From Nemertoderma westbladi (Eukaryota > Xenacoelomorpha > Nemertodermatida > Nemertodermatidae), in the NCBI GenBank assembly GCA_032718475.1, contig JAUCBJ010008636.1:1-64000 (forward strand): DNA of 64,000 nt, given 5' to 3'. The position numbers were made by a program, and so were the translations under genes. The stretch's first letter is position 1. Every line of letters begins with the position of its first letter. Positions 23,065 to 34,927 of the stretch are shown piece by piece. The notes under the pieces are model-generated. The model was not told where the DNA came from. It saw only the letters and a list, made by a program, of their open reading frames with translations, and searched no databases.

Positions 23065-23343
23065 CTTCTTACTGTAGGTAATATTATACAGTAGGTAGGC
23101 CTATGTATCTACGGTATTACAGTACGTACAGTATAGCTTACAGCCAATCAAATGACGTGTCTCGATATTGTATTGTTCTTTGAAAAATAACATTTAACAA
23201 TTTTCGGAACATATGTGAGCCTCAAAATCCAACTTCTTCAATTCACTTAGAATGAAAAGAATCGCCCATTACAACACCCTGAATTAAAGTGTAATGCACT
23301 ATCATCTTCTTATGTTCTCACTACAGTATGCGATAATATTATT

Positions 23344-24385
23344 GTGGGGCGAACCACGAAGTAATGTGAACTTTAGCCTATGGGTACCATTAATGAACCT
23401 GTCGATCTGTCATGTCCAATTTTGAACGTTAAAATTAGAACAACATCATCAATGATATCTAACCAAACGGTACCCCATAATGTAATCCTGGCGAAAGTTT
23501 AGAAATTTTCCTAGTTGAATTTAATTGAACAGCTAATTAGGTAAATAAGTTGATTGCGGTAAACAAAAAGCGGCATTTCAGCCTGTCCTTTCATGGAAAT
23601 CAATTATTTTCTAGTATAAGATTTAAATAATTATACTTAAAAATTATACAGCTGGAATCCCCGTACCCATTCCATTATAGATTTTATTAGTTCAAGTGAT
23701 TTACTTTAAAATCAATATGTTGTTTTAATTGATCTAAACATATTAACATATTAAAATGTCCCTTCTCTCCACGCTTACTTCCATCTCCCTCATTCCATGG
23801 CGTGCTTGCTATTGAATGGCTGGAAAACAGTCCACCTCACCGCTGCTATAGCAATAATTGTGCTATTGCCAGGCTGTGAACCTAGTGTCCCATCTCAAAG
23901 GGGGGGGGGGGGGGGGGGGGGGGTGTAATTATTACACCTATAGGACAGGCAGTGAAAGACGGCGTCAGCTTGCTTATTATTTAATTTGCAAAATGATTAG
24001 CTTGGCTATTGAATGGCAATTCTTTAGAATGATATTGTAATTAGCTAAGTAGGCCTAATTTCGTTGAGTCCTTGACGTGGTAAATTTATTTAATAATATT
24101 TCAGACTTTCAAATTTATACTACATCGGTATAGGTTTTAATATTTCTTACAAATTGGGTCGCCTCCACGCCTAAAATATATTAGTTTTAAAACACCAATA
24201 CTCTGTAAATACCTGCTTGTCATCAGTTGGGGTGCAGATTAAAACGGGGGTTGAAGAGGAGGAACTTTCCCCTTTTTGCTTAATTGGCGGTTTGGTTAAA
24301 TTTCTTAAATACCGATTTTGTGCTAGAATCGCTCAATTTAAATTTGTATTTCATAAGTTAGCTTCGTGCTGCGCGAAGGCCCCAC
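23344..24385. repeat. Interspersed repeat of the GTGGGGC family, copy 2
   Basis: It begins GTGGGGCGAACCACGAA and ends CGCGAAGGCCCCAC, with inverted GTGGGGC/GCCCCAC tips. The left ~400 bases align by eye with copy 1 at 2762-3200, including 'gtataagatttaaataatta'. A pure G tract (about 23899-23922) lies inside. The right part (24215-24385) resembles 4120-4287, including 'ggtgcagattaaaa' and 'ttttgtg.ta.a.tcgctcaattt'. No transposase ORF is present. Confidence 0.6.
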
Positions 24386-24983
24386 GAACGAGTGTGTAAT
24401 TTACTTACAGTTTAAGGGTTAGGTATTGGTTGTGCCACGTATTTGGCGTAGCCATTGCAAATTGGTACTGTCAGAGGGGGTTATAATCATAAGTTGATAC
24501 TTAAAACATACAGTTATCTCACGTGCTGCTCAAAGGCCCCAATTCGAGTAATATATTATGTTAGTTAAATCATTTTCTACAAAAAAGTAGCAGTTGATCA
24601 AGATTGGGTTTTTGTCTTGCATTCTTATTTTACGACTATTTGGTTTATATTTTATTTAAATTTCCACTTATGTAATTTCCAACAATAACATATGCACTTT
24701 AGTAATCCCTGACAATCTTTTTCTTATTATTCCTGAGGGAATCCGTTCAGAGTAATTAATCTTGGCCTAATTTATTGTTATAATTTATTGCTGTTTGACA
24801 AATAACAAGATGTTATTTATTAATATATGTTAACATTAGAGATTATAACTGTGTTCTTGTATAATCATTTATTTGAATTCTTATGTTTATTTAACGTAAA
24901 ATCGTTAATACAAAGAATGTTAATTAATATTTTTATAAGAAATTTGATGGCATCGACGTATTGACCGTGATATTGAACCATGC
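24386..24983. other. Non-coding, AT-rich
   Basis: No gene is visible. A second 'gctgctcaaaggcccc' end-like sequence of the GTGGGGC family occurs at about 24527. Confidence 0.45.
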
Positions 24984-26080
24984 GGTAACGCTTTGAGTGC
25001 TATTCGTGAACAAGCTATCAAGTAAACTAGACAAATTTTAACAATATACAATATACAACAATACAATAACAATACAAAATTTTAAAAATACTGTCATAAT
25101 GGTGTCATAGGAAATTCTGTGGAATTATTTCCTAGGAAATTATGCCCCGGCCATTTTTTACTAGTTGATTTCGTCCCCGGCCATTTCTCCTTAGTAAATT
25201 ATTACCCCCTCCCCCCCCCCCCCCCCCCCCCCCCGTAATGGGACCGTTGGCAAAACCCCGTAATTTCTCATTTATATACTGGTTTGAATTGCGGCCATGA
25301 CACAAACATTATTGAGGGAACACAAACATTAATCTGGAATACAAATATTTATCAGGGACACAAACATTAATCAGGGACACACATTAAGTGGTACAAACAT
25401 TAATAAGGGAGAAAAACATTAATTAGGGACACATATTAATCAAGGGCACATCATTAATAAGGGACAGAAATATTAATCAGGGTCACAAACATTATTGAGG
25501 GACACACATTAATGATGGACACAAACATTAACGAGGGACACAAACATTAATGAGGGACACACATTAATGAGGGATACACATGACTAAGGGGCACAAACAT
25601 TAACGAGGGACACAAACATTAATGAGGGACACACATTAATGAGGGACTTACATTAATAAGGGAAGCAAACATTAATGAGGGACACATATTAATGAGGGAC
25701 ACACATTAATAAGGGACACAAACATTAACGAGGGACACAAACATTAATGAGGGACACACATTAATGAGGGACTTACATTAATAAGGGAAGCAAACATTAA
25801 CGAGGGACACAAGCATTAATGAGGGACACACAGTAATCAGGGGCACAAACATTAATAGGGTGAATGCTTGCCAATGGATATTAACATGAGCGATGGTGAT
25901 GCTTGCCATCAGACGATAGACGATTAGATATTAAGTGATAAACTGAAAAAATACTACCATGGGAACGTGAGCTTCGATCAAAGTAGCGCCGCTTTGTATA
26001 CATTCTATCTACCTAATTAGATGGAAATTAATTGAAAGCGACGTTTGGTTACGTTGTTCAGCTGCCTGTTTTGCTGCTAC
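24984..26080. repeat. Left flank of the outer BEL/Pao element, first copy of a long direct repeat
   Basis: From 'ggtaacgctttgag' to the GCTAC before the LTR, this 1.1-kb stretch is repeated almost exactly at 47172-48268. By eye only a handful of differences exist (C-tract length, a g/a at the 'gggatacac' site, one added g, one c/t). It contains a C tract (about 25208-25234) and a minisatellite of about 19 bp ('acaaacattaatgagggac' and variants) from about 25300 to 25860. Confidence 0.9.
25300..25860. repeat. Minisatellite ACAAACATTAATGAGGGAC
   Basis: About thirty degenerate units of 17-19 bp with variants acacattaatgagggac and aacattaataaggga. The same array appears in direct order at about 47485-48043 and in the reverse-complement orientation at about 49640-50115. 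Confidence 0.9.
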
Positions 26081-27258
26081 TGTTCGCGCTTTTAGACCTT
26101 TAGCAGTTTAACCTGCCAAATTTAGGTGTCTTCTAGGTTATAAATCGACTTTAGCCTATAACAAGTATTTGATACACATAAAGTTACATTAGCCGAAGCC
26201 AGCCTATGCGCGATCATTCACCCACGGTTAAGGGAGACTGGATTCGGATGCTCTGACCTTATTGCGGTGTAGACCTACTGTATTATTCGATTGATCGTTA
26301 ATATATAATCTCTGACAAATATTATTCACTTTCGGGAAATATTAACAGTTCCTTTAGGACGTGGCGCTCTAAGTATGTAAACAGAGTTATGACTTACACT
26401 AAACACAACGGGATGGCTAATGATTCACGTATAAAGCGCATTCTTTAGGAAATGCTTTGTTATCTATCACACTCATGCACACTACCGCACACTGCTGCAC
26501 ACTGATCTGCCGACCTTCACTAATTTTAATCATATATAAGGAGAACAGCAACTGACACATGTAGGGTCTATGAAATAGCATTCAATTCACTCCAAAACCA
26601 CTATAATGTAAGTCGCAATTGCTATATGTAACCGGTCTCTCTAACCTTCAGTATATCAAGAAGATTGGGGTTTTCTGATTATTTATCGATATTCTCCAAA
26701 TATAACAACATATCCATCAACTGATAACACTTAATAACCGACAGTAAATAGCAGTAAAATAATGCGGTGAAAGGTATGTATAGTATGATATGGGCTGAGT
26801 TGCGATGTACTGATAACAGTTATACGTTTCTATAATCAAAGCCGTTCTAATGTTTGGCTAAAGTCTGAAACACAGAATAATTCCACAGCCGATGTTCTGG
26901 GCTCAGGAAAAAAGGTAAACAAAGACCATAATGCATTGCGCGATTTCCCGGAGGCTTCTGTGCAAATAAAATGAAAATCGCTCTGATTGGTCGAGCCGAA
27001 CAAAGAACAAAGAAAAGCTCTACGTGGACATATCAGCTGATAGATGTCGTCATCTGAACTACACTGTATCAAGAGTATTTTGGCGTATTGCGGCATAAAA
27101 TCGCTAGTTATGTCCGCTAAAGTACACATACAGAAAAATGGCTTTTTATGTCCACTAAAACACCTACACAGTAAGAAAACGGCTTTTTATGTCCGCTAAA
27201 ACACCTACAGAGTACTTTGCGGGAAAAATGACTAGCTAGATCCGCAAAAGCCTTTACA
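26081..27258 (-). repeat. 3' LTR of the outer BEL/Pao element
   Basis: The LTR runs from TGTTCGCG to TTTACA on the plus strand, 1178 bp, and is preceded by GCTAC (26076-26080), the same five bases that follow the right LTR at 49447-49451. It differs from that LTR at about a dozen positions by eye. The complement of CTGGGAGCGG, a polypurine-tract-like sequence, lies just inside at 27259-27268. Confidence 0.92.
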
Positions 27259-27336
27259 CCGCTCCCAGAAAATGGGATTTAATTCTATAAAATATAAAAA
27301 ATCACAGTTTCTAAAATATAAAAATACTCTAAACAG

Positions 27337-28919
27337 TTAGTCTTTCTTGCGCGGACGGCGTTTACACAGTTTTTTGAGGCTAGCAAGAGTCCTTTTCTCT
27401 TTGGGGCGAGCCACTTTACTAGGAGGGCTATAACTCCTGGGTGAAGGGTGCAATACAATTGCATCGGAAGGTTTGGGATTACGGTCGGTGTATCCGCCGG
27501 TCGAGGTACCTGGTTGATCGATATCAACCTCAGTGGAGCGAGGTCTAACGGCCTTTAGAGCGCATTTTAGGACAGCAGCTCCTACTGGTCCCTGACGAGT
27601 CGTCTGAACGATAGCGGTAGGTGGACCGTGTGTAGTGAGAAATTTCCTCGGTTTGATGATTCTTTCCAACTCGCGTTCTCGGGCTCTATCAGGATCGATA
27701 TGCTTCTCCTCGAGCTGATTTTCCTCCGCTTGTCGTTGAAAGCATTCGTCCAAAACTCTTGCAGAAAGTAGAGTCGTCCAAGTTCGATATCTTCTTAGAG
27801 ATTCTGGATTTCCTGATCGAACTGAGATAAAGCTAATTCGTTTACCGCTTGGACTTGCTGCTGCAATTTACGTTTCTCTAAACAATTGTAGGTTCCTTTT
27901 CCGATCTTTTGACGAATAGTGTCCAACGCGTTTCGTACAACTCTCTCCTCCGCCTCGGTGACAGGTTGTATCGGGTTAAACCGGGACGATGATACGGTTG
28001 AATGGCTGATATTAGATGTCCGCGTCCCAATCCGACTAGGTAAGATGGGCGAATATTTAGGGAGCCCACAACCGGAGTGCCACCGACTAATTGTTCGGGT
28101 AACACTAGATCTTTGAACAGTGAGTACAGTTCGGGAGGATCCGTGATACTATTAGGATCAAGAGTCTGAGGTCTCACTAGGGAGTGAGGAGGTCTGACCG
28201 AGTATTCCGGAACTCTGATCATAGGTTTATTTAAGGGTCGTTTGAGTCGAGCGAGCGTAGGTGATACATCGAACAAGTTTCGCTCGAAACTCCCGTAAAT
28301 ATAGCGAGTAAAACTGTGTTTAGAGCAACGTCTCCGCGGATGTTTATGTCTTTCCGTTTGTTGGTTGGGTCTTGGGCATTCATCGCAATAATACCAAAGA
28401 CGCACGTCTTGTAGGGGAAACGCGGGTGATATTTATTCGGTTTTACAATGTTTCTCTCAAGAATTCCAAATATACGTTGGAGTTACCGCGTTTATCAGGT
28501 TCTTTAACGTCTTCTCTTTCGAGTCGATTTCGAATAGAATTTTCGCATTCGATTTTCAGTTTATCGTTCCGACTCCGCTGGGTAGGATATTTAAATAGGG
28601 CCATTTCCCTTTCGGTGTCGACATCGTCCGTATCGTGTAAATCGATAGGATGACCAGTAGTTAAGAAGTCCATATGCGTACCATTACGATGCGTATAGCG
28701 AGCAGTGAATTTTCGATAGTCCAATTCACGAGTGAGTTGCTCCTGGGACATTGGCGGTTCGATATAACGACCATAGTCCTCCGTAGTAGTTGGACCAGCG
28801 TCGCCGCGTATTAAGCTATCAACAAATGCTTGCAACGGTAGAGTATATCGCTCCCTGATACCAAGATCATCTTCTACACAATGACAACGATAACCGGCAC
28901 AAGTCACTCCACTGTCCAT
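27337..28919 (-). pseudogene. 3' accessory ORF of the outer BEL/Pao element, frameshifted
   Basis: Three open segments in three different frames follow each other: 28919-28443 (starts MDSGVTCAGYRCHC), 28405-27878 (contains CDECPRP and a basic HKHPRRRC stretch) and 27753-27337 (ends KRRPRKKD). At least two frameshifts break a protein of roughly 500 residues. The last ~110 residues match the C-terminus of the ORF at 2-1006; the middle does not align well by eye with that copy, so the family is variable there. I cannot name its function. Position between pol remnant and 3' LTR is where envelope genes sit in some retroelements, but no transmembrane helix is visible. Confidence 0.65.
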
Positions 28920-30437
28920 CCCAAAGGCTTAGATTTACTTCAGGTTTTTACTGCAGAGTTAGGGCTACTTTCACAATTGCGACTCGCTACTGTAAACACA
29001 CTTTAGTAGTAACATTCACCTATAAACGCACAAATTCCACACAACTGTCACAAATTGTACACATTCGGGCCATTTGTCCGTTAGTCAAGTGCCTTCCAGA
29101 ATGCCACGTTATTATTATGTATCCTTGGATACTAGCAGTGTGCTATTTATTCCCTATGCTATTCAATGGGGCAAGCTTTCTATTGTTCTTTTAACTCGCT
29201 TCTAATTCTAGCGTGGTTGTTGCTATGGTGACATTATGGAAAGCTAGCAGTAGAATTAGGGTAATTCTGATGCATACAGATCTGGGATGCTATTTAATAG
29301 TAATTCTTTAATTGTCAATATCCCCTTTATACATGATTTTATGAATTTTATCGGCTATTGACTATATATTGGAAATTCTCGCACACTAATATACTTAATA
29401 GGGTGAATCTCCGCTCCCATGATCTATTAATTAATGGAATTTTGGGAATGTTGTAAATTGCATAAAAATGACAATTTATCAAATTCATTAAAATATATGA
29501 ATTTAAATTTATTCCCGTAAATTTTATTATTTGATATTAAATAGACACAATTTTATTCCAGAGCATGTCTGGGGACTAGGATCCTGAATTCTAGGAAATT
29601 TGTCCTTTTAAGAGTATCGGTAAGTGCTACGATATCTTAATCGACTAGAATTTTAAAGGATCTAAATTTGAACAGATTTTGATTTATAGATTTTCTAGAG
29701 TTAACTTGTAAGTATTTACTCTATTGTAATTGTTTGACATATTTTACAAATATTAATAGTTAATATTTAAGATGGGCACCGGTTTATTCCAGAACATGTC
29801 TGGGGACGTTAGCCACTGATTCTAGAATTTTGTCTTTCAAGTATATCGGTGGGTGCCGCGATATCTTAATCGACTAGAATTACAGATGGTCAAAGGGTTT
29901 AACAGATTTATTTTGCGTTTTACGCTACTGTTAAAAGGACATCACGCTACTATATGTATTATTTAATATACGGTATGAGAGCAATATTGCAAGAAACAAT
30001 GTCAGTGAGAAGAGGCAAGTCGTTTCCAAGGTCTACCCAGAGCTTGGTTTAGCTGAGACACGAGGATCTGAACTTTGCATTCCTAATACTCTACTTACCA
30101 ATAATACTTAAATATAGTAGGAGCTTTATTGTACTTTAATAAGTACGGACATTTCATCTTACTGTAGTCACGTATTTATAATATGATACGGACAGTAAGG
30201 AAAGAGAAAAAGAATTATTTCTCGCCATCGCACTAAATATATAATATAATATAAGTAAGTAAGTAATAAACACTAATATATATTGCACTAATCTACTAGA
30301 TAATCGCTAAAATAACATTCTACTAAATAAAATTAAAGAAAACGATTATAATAAAATTACATAATAATACATACATAAATATAAAATAATAAAAACAAAT
30401 ATAAAATAATATAGTCACACACCCACTCCAGACGCTG
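28920..30437 (-). other. Non-coding interior of the outer element
   Basis: No ORF of note is present. The segment 'ttattccagagcatgtctgg...atatcttaatcgactagaatt' at about 29556-29650 is repeated at about 29787-29880. The same layout, lightly diverged, recurs in the inner element at 34928-36329, so this spacer is a stable part of the family. The lower end is rich in ataaata. Confidence 0.7.
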
Positions 30438-32389
30438 TTACGTTGGGGAGTCCCTAGATGTTTGTTGGATTAGGGAGGTGGTCGTGGGAAGAGTATCTTG
30501 CCTTCCATAGTTTCCGGACAGTTCTCGGTCTCTTTCCAGTAAACATAAACGACCAACTGGGCGATTGAGTTGTTGTGTTTCGAATACAATTCCAGGTTTC
30601 CTCTTCGTCCTGGAATAGTGACGATAGAAACATCGCTTCAAATACACGACGGCCTTACAAAGCCAATTCCAGGAGCTATAGTGGTCCATCGCTCCCGGCA
30701 GGAGAGGTGAGAGTCCCTGCGAGACGTCTGGTGTTCCAGATCTCCAGTCTCTCTCTCTGATCTCCACAACAGATCTGTTCGCGGTGGGGGAGTTTAGATC
30801 CACAGCGTCGTCCCTGGCAATGTGTAGTACAGACAGATCTATCACGGGTTTAAATAACCTTGGTTTACTCGTCCGGGTTTTAGGTTTGACTTTCTCCGCT
30901 CCCTTGGCCTGCCTAATCTCAACCGTGGTAAGATGGGGAGGCCATTCATCTTCTTTACTTAGGAAGTCGGGTCCACCTAACCAGTCTGGAGTATCTGTCA
31001 GTTCTTGAGGAGTTGCTCCTCTGGAAGCGACGTCGGCTAGATTAATCGTCTCGGGGCAATGTCTCCATTGATCTAAATTAGAGTTAATATCGTCATTATC
31101 TGAGGAGTATGGTGTTCCCTCAGTTGTGGTTGTCTCTCCCTCACTGATGTCCTCTTCCCATTCACTCACTTGATGGACCTGATCTTTGGGTAGCCTTTCC
31201 ATGAGTGTCCTACGGGAAGGTCCAGTGAAGTACCAACCTACTCTTGTTCTTCCCGCATAGGTTTGCAATGGTTGCGGTCGAGCAGGCTCTAAGGTTTCTC
31301 TAATGTCTTAAGCGCCTCATGCGCATTTTGGCCGATGAGTATCTGTACCCCTGGGTAGTCGGTGTTGAATCTAGGTATGTCATGCTGCTGGGTGAAATCG
31401 TCTTCATCCCAGTTATAAGGTTCCACTTGGTTGGTAGCGAAGTTCTTTATCGCCACCATTTTTACTGACCTTATACTGTGTTCTCCTAGTTCATCCTGGG
31501 GGGTGGACAACGCGCCTACATAGTAGTCTGTAGCTACTGTAGATTTCCAAACCTGCATAATTCCTGAAAGGTTCAACTTAGTTCGGAACTTGGGTTGTCC
31601 AGCAAAGATGTCTTTGGCTAGTTCTTTGTCGATGAATGTTCCTGTGCTGCCGGAGTCAAGGAGGGCGTTCACTATATAGCTCTTTTTTAACCCATGGACT
31701 CTCAACTGCACTACGGGAAATTCCCGGATTCCTACGTTGGAAGTTGGCGCTTTCCAAGATGGTTGTCGGTCCGGAATAGTTAGGGGGAGCTCGCTATCGG
31801 TTTCAGTCTCATACGTAAGCGCTCGATACACTGCGGTGTTTATTAGATAACAGGATTCGTTTTCGTCGGAGAATTCATCCGTGTAGAATCCTTCCATCTC
31901 AGAACTGAGGTCAGTGTCGTTCACATCACTGAATTGGACATGTAGTTCGGGCTCACTTACCTGACTCGTGCGGGTTCTTTCAAATTCTGTGTGCAGCAAG
32001 ATATGATGTTTCGCGCCGCACTTAGCACACCTAGCATCTGAGTAACAGGTCCGCCGTTGGTGTCCTCGTCTGAGACAATTATAACACAACCGCTTATCCC
32101 ACATGACTTCACGTCTATCTTTTAGTGATTTCTTTAAAAAATTATCACACACACTTAAACGGTGGGGCCCGTCGCACAGCGCACATTTTGGTTTGATGTT
32201 ACTCACCTTACCTTGGGTAACGTTGTGCACTCTCGTTCTTTCCTCGGGCTTTCTTCCGTGAACTCTATTAGGAGACGTAGGAGGAGTTTTTGTTACCTGT
32301 TCTCTCCTGTCATTGGTTCGAGACTTAAATTTACTTACGTCTTTGGGCGCTTTGTTGACATAGTAAGATCTTTCAGTGTCTTTCCCGCT
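30438..32389 (-). pseudogene. Gag-protease of the outer BEL/Pao element, 3' half
   Basis: The frame 32230-31289 holds the Gag zinc-knuckle region, CALCDGPHRLSVC then CYNCLRRGHQRRTC (C-x2-C-x4-H-x4-C) and CAKCGAKHH, followed by the retropepsin active-site motif LLDSGSTGTFID at about 31625-31665. A frameshift near 31290 moves reading into 31268-30438. There the linker EGTPYSSDNDD is joined to QWRHCPETINLADVASRG, a form of the conserved end of BEL/Pao RNase H, and then to a short stretch (HYSSWNWLCKAVVY) like the pre-integrase linker. The reverse transcriptase, most of RNase H and the integrase core are missing. The 5' half of this gene continues at 44386-47151 on the other side of the inner element. 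Confidence 0.85.
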
Positions 32390-32394
32390 GTCCT
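32390..32394. other. Target-site duplication GTCCT, left copy
   Basis: GTCCT precedes the inner left LTR and recurs at 44386-44390 directly after the right LTR. Five base pairs is the usual BEL/Pao duplication length. Confidence 0.9.
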
Positions 32395-33585
32395 TGTTCG
32401 CGCTTTCAGACCTTTGGCAGTTTAACCCGCCAAATTAAGATGTCTTCTAGATATTAAATCGCTTTTTAGCCTATGACAAGTATTTGATTCACTACACTAG
32501 TCGAAACCAATCTGTGCGCGATCATTCACCCGCTGGATATTCCCGGGAGATTGGGTTCGACGGTTTAATTTTATTGCTATGTAAGCCTAATGTATTATTC
32601 GACTGACAGTATTATATAATCTCTGACAATATTATTCACCTTCGGTAATATTAACAGTTCCTTTAGGACGTGGCGCTTTATCTACATAAACAGAGTTATG
32701 ACTTAAACTACCCACAACGATATGGCTCAATTATAATTCACATATATGGCGCATTCTTTAGGAATGCTTCTTTAACAGACTCACTCATACACAATGCTGC
32801 ACAATACTGCACACTAATCTGCCGATCTTCACTGATTTTAGTCACATATAAAAGGAACACAGACTGACTCATGTAGGGTCTATCAAATAACATTAGATTC
32901 ACTTCAAACCACTTTAACATAAGTCACAATCGTTTATCTGTAACCTTTCTTCTTACCTTCGGTATATCAAGAATATTGGGTTTAGGGGTTATTTCTCGTT
33001 ATTCCAATATAATAATTCATCAACCATATTATGAAGAACTGACAGTAAATAGCAGTATAAAACAACAACTGAACACTGATTGTTATGAGTTTGCAATGTT
33101 TCAGCAGTCAGTATGTATGATCAGTTAGCAGTTAAAGGATATATGTCCTTATAATTAAACCTACTAGTGTTGGACTAAAAAGCAGAAAACACAAAACACT
33201 ACAAAGCCGTTCTTTCGTGGCTTTGAAAAACTCGTGACTACTGCTCTATACGAGGATACCAACTACTCTTATTCCACGAAGCTCCCGTTCAACACAGAGA
33301 AAGAGCAGTGAGATAGGAAAATTTCAGTTCAGTAGCTCTGTGATAGGTTAAAATCAAGGCTAACTCAAATTCTATTGGGAGATACACAAACAAGGCTATG
33401 ACGCAACCTCCCTAGGCTTGTTGGCCGATTAAACAGAGCCCAGATGCCTGCGTACAGCAAATCAGCCAATAAGCTGGTAACTTGCACTATTTTTAGCTAT
33501 AGATCCCTTTTGAGAGTATTCTAGCGACTGGGGGGGAACTGGCCAACAAGGCAAACGAATCAGTTATCCCACAAAAGCTTTTACA
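32395..33585 (-). repeat. 3' LTR of the inner element
   Basis: TGTTCGCG to TTTACA on the plus strand, 1191 bp. The complement of CTGGGAGCGG lies just inside (33586-33595). Its only visible difference from the right LTR is at about 32951 (tttcttctt against tttctctctt). Confidence 0.95.
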
Positions 33586-33611
33586 CCGCTCCCAGAAAAT
33601 GGGATTTAAGT

Positions 33612-34920
33612 CTATAAAATATACAAAATCACAGTTTCTAAAATATAAAAATACTCTAAACAGTTAGTCTTTCTTGCGCGGACGGCGTTTACACAGTTTC
33701 TTAAGGCTAGCAAGAGTCTTTCTCTCTTTGGGGGGAGCCACTTTACTAGGAGGGCCATAACTCCTGGGTGAAGGGTGCAATATGATTGCATCAGAAGGTG
33801 TAGGTTGATGGTCGAGGTATCTGCCGTTTCGATATGCTTCTCCTCGAGCTGATTTTCCTCCGCTCGTAGCTGGATACGTTCATCCAAAAACTCTCGCAGA
33901 GAATAGGATCGTCCAAGTTCGATAACTTCTTAGAGATTCTGGATTTCCCAATCGAATTGAGATAAGGCCAATTCGTTTATCAATTGGACTTACTGTTATA
34001 ACTTACGTTTATCTGAACAAACGCAGGTTTCTTTGTTGATCTTTATAGAATAGCGTTTAACTCGTGTCGTACATCTCGAAGAGAGAATGCCCCAAGAACA
34101 AATATACCAAGTAAACGATTGGGAAGTGGAGAGCAGTGAGGTGGACGAACTAACTGAGGGAACACCATACTCCTCAGATAATGACGACATCTACCAACTC
34201 TTCGATGAAGAGAATACAATCGACCTACTTACAGAAAACCAAACTTGGAAAAATCAGGTGAACCTATGTCAACTGATTCGCCCATCGGAACCCATCGCTT
34301 ACAATGACGAACTAAACGATGAGATAGAACGCTACAACGCTAGAACTCGGGACGAACTAGCCGTACGATTCTTTACTCAGGAACTGGTAGAGCCCAACTC
34401 ATATGATAAGGCTCTATCGATAGAAGAAGAAAGAGCCAAGCAAATCCAGGATTATCGAGATTACGTACCATTACGATGCGTATAGCGAGCGGTGAATTTC
34501 TTATAGTCCAACTCGCGCGAGCTGCTCTTGGGACATTGGCGGTTCGATATAACGACCATCGTCCTCCGCAGCAGTTGGACTAACGTCGCCGCGTATTGAG
34601 CTATCAACAAACGCTTGTAAAAGTAGAGTATATCGCTCCCCGATACCAAGACCATCTTCTATCAACTCCGTCATATCTGCTATATATGAGTTTATCCATA
34701 TTATAATGAGTTTATATTTAGGCGAGCGGGCGTCGCTGCCTACCCCAATCAACCCCGGACAGTACGAGATCCTCAGCGCCGATGTGTCGTCGCCGCTGTA
34801 CTTTCGCCAACGACGTAGCCGCACAACGACAACGACAACCGGCACAAGTCACTCGACTGTCCGTCCCAAAGGCTTAGATGTACTTCAGGTTTTCCTTGGA
34901 GAGTTAGGTTACTTTTACGA
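33612..34920 (-). pseudogene. 3' accessory ORF of the inner element, rearranged
   Basis: The C-terminal piece (33887-33612) and N-terminal pieces (about 34920-34460, including ERYTLLLQAFVDSSIRGD) match the outer element's 3' ORF at both ends. About 730 bp of the middle (equivalent to 27945-28672) is missing and replaced by about 380 bp in the opposite orientation (34080-34455). The coding sequence is also shortened near the C-terminus. It cannot give the family's protein. Confidence 0.7.
34087..34485 (+). pseudogene. Inverted gag-pol linker fragment inside the inner element's 3' ORF
   Basis: This 132-codon plus-strand frame begins MPQEQIYQVNDWEVESSE and continues ELTEGTPYSSDNDD, matching the linker after the protease in both BEL/Pao copies (for example EGTPYSSDNDD at about 31085), but on the opposite strand. 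The following ~85 residues (FDEENTIDLL, then ALSIEEERAKQIQDY) have no counterpart in the other copies and I do not recognise them. The last residues run into the antisense of the 3' ORF. It looks like an internal rearrangement rather than an expressed gene. Confidence 0.5.
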
Positions 34921-34927
34921 TTGCGAC

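Noticed and set aside
25300-25860. CRISPR-like array
   Set aside because: Units are contiguous and degenerate without unique spacers, and the context is animal DNA; it is a minisatellite.
26836-27129. 97-codon minus-strand ORF in the outer LTR
   Set aside because: It lies within the LTR, is shortened by point changes in the partner LTR (49054-49317) and shows no recognisable domain.
32670-32920. ORFs inside the inner LTRs (also at 43469-43719)
   Set aside because: They are short, occur on both strands at the same place and repeat only because the LTRs are identical.
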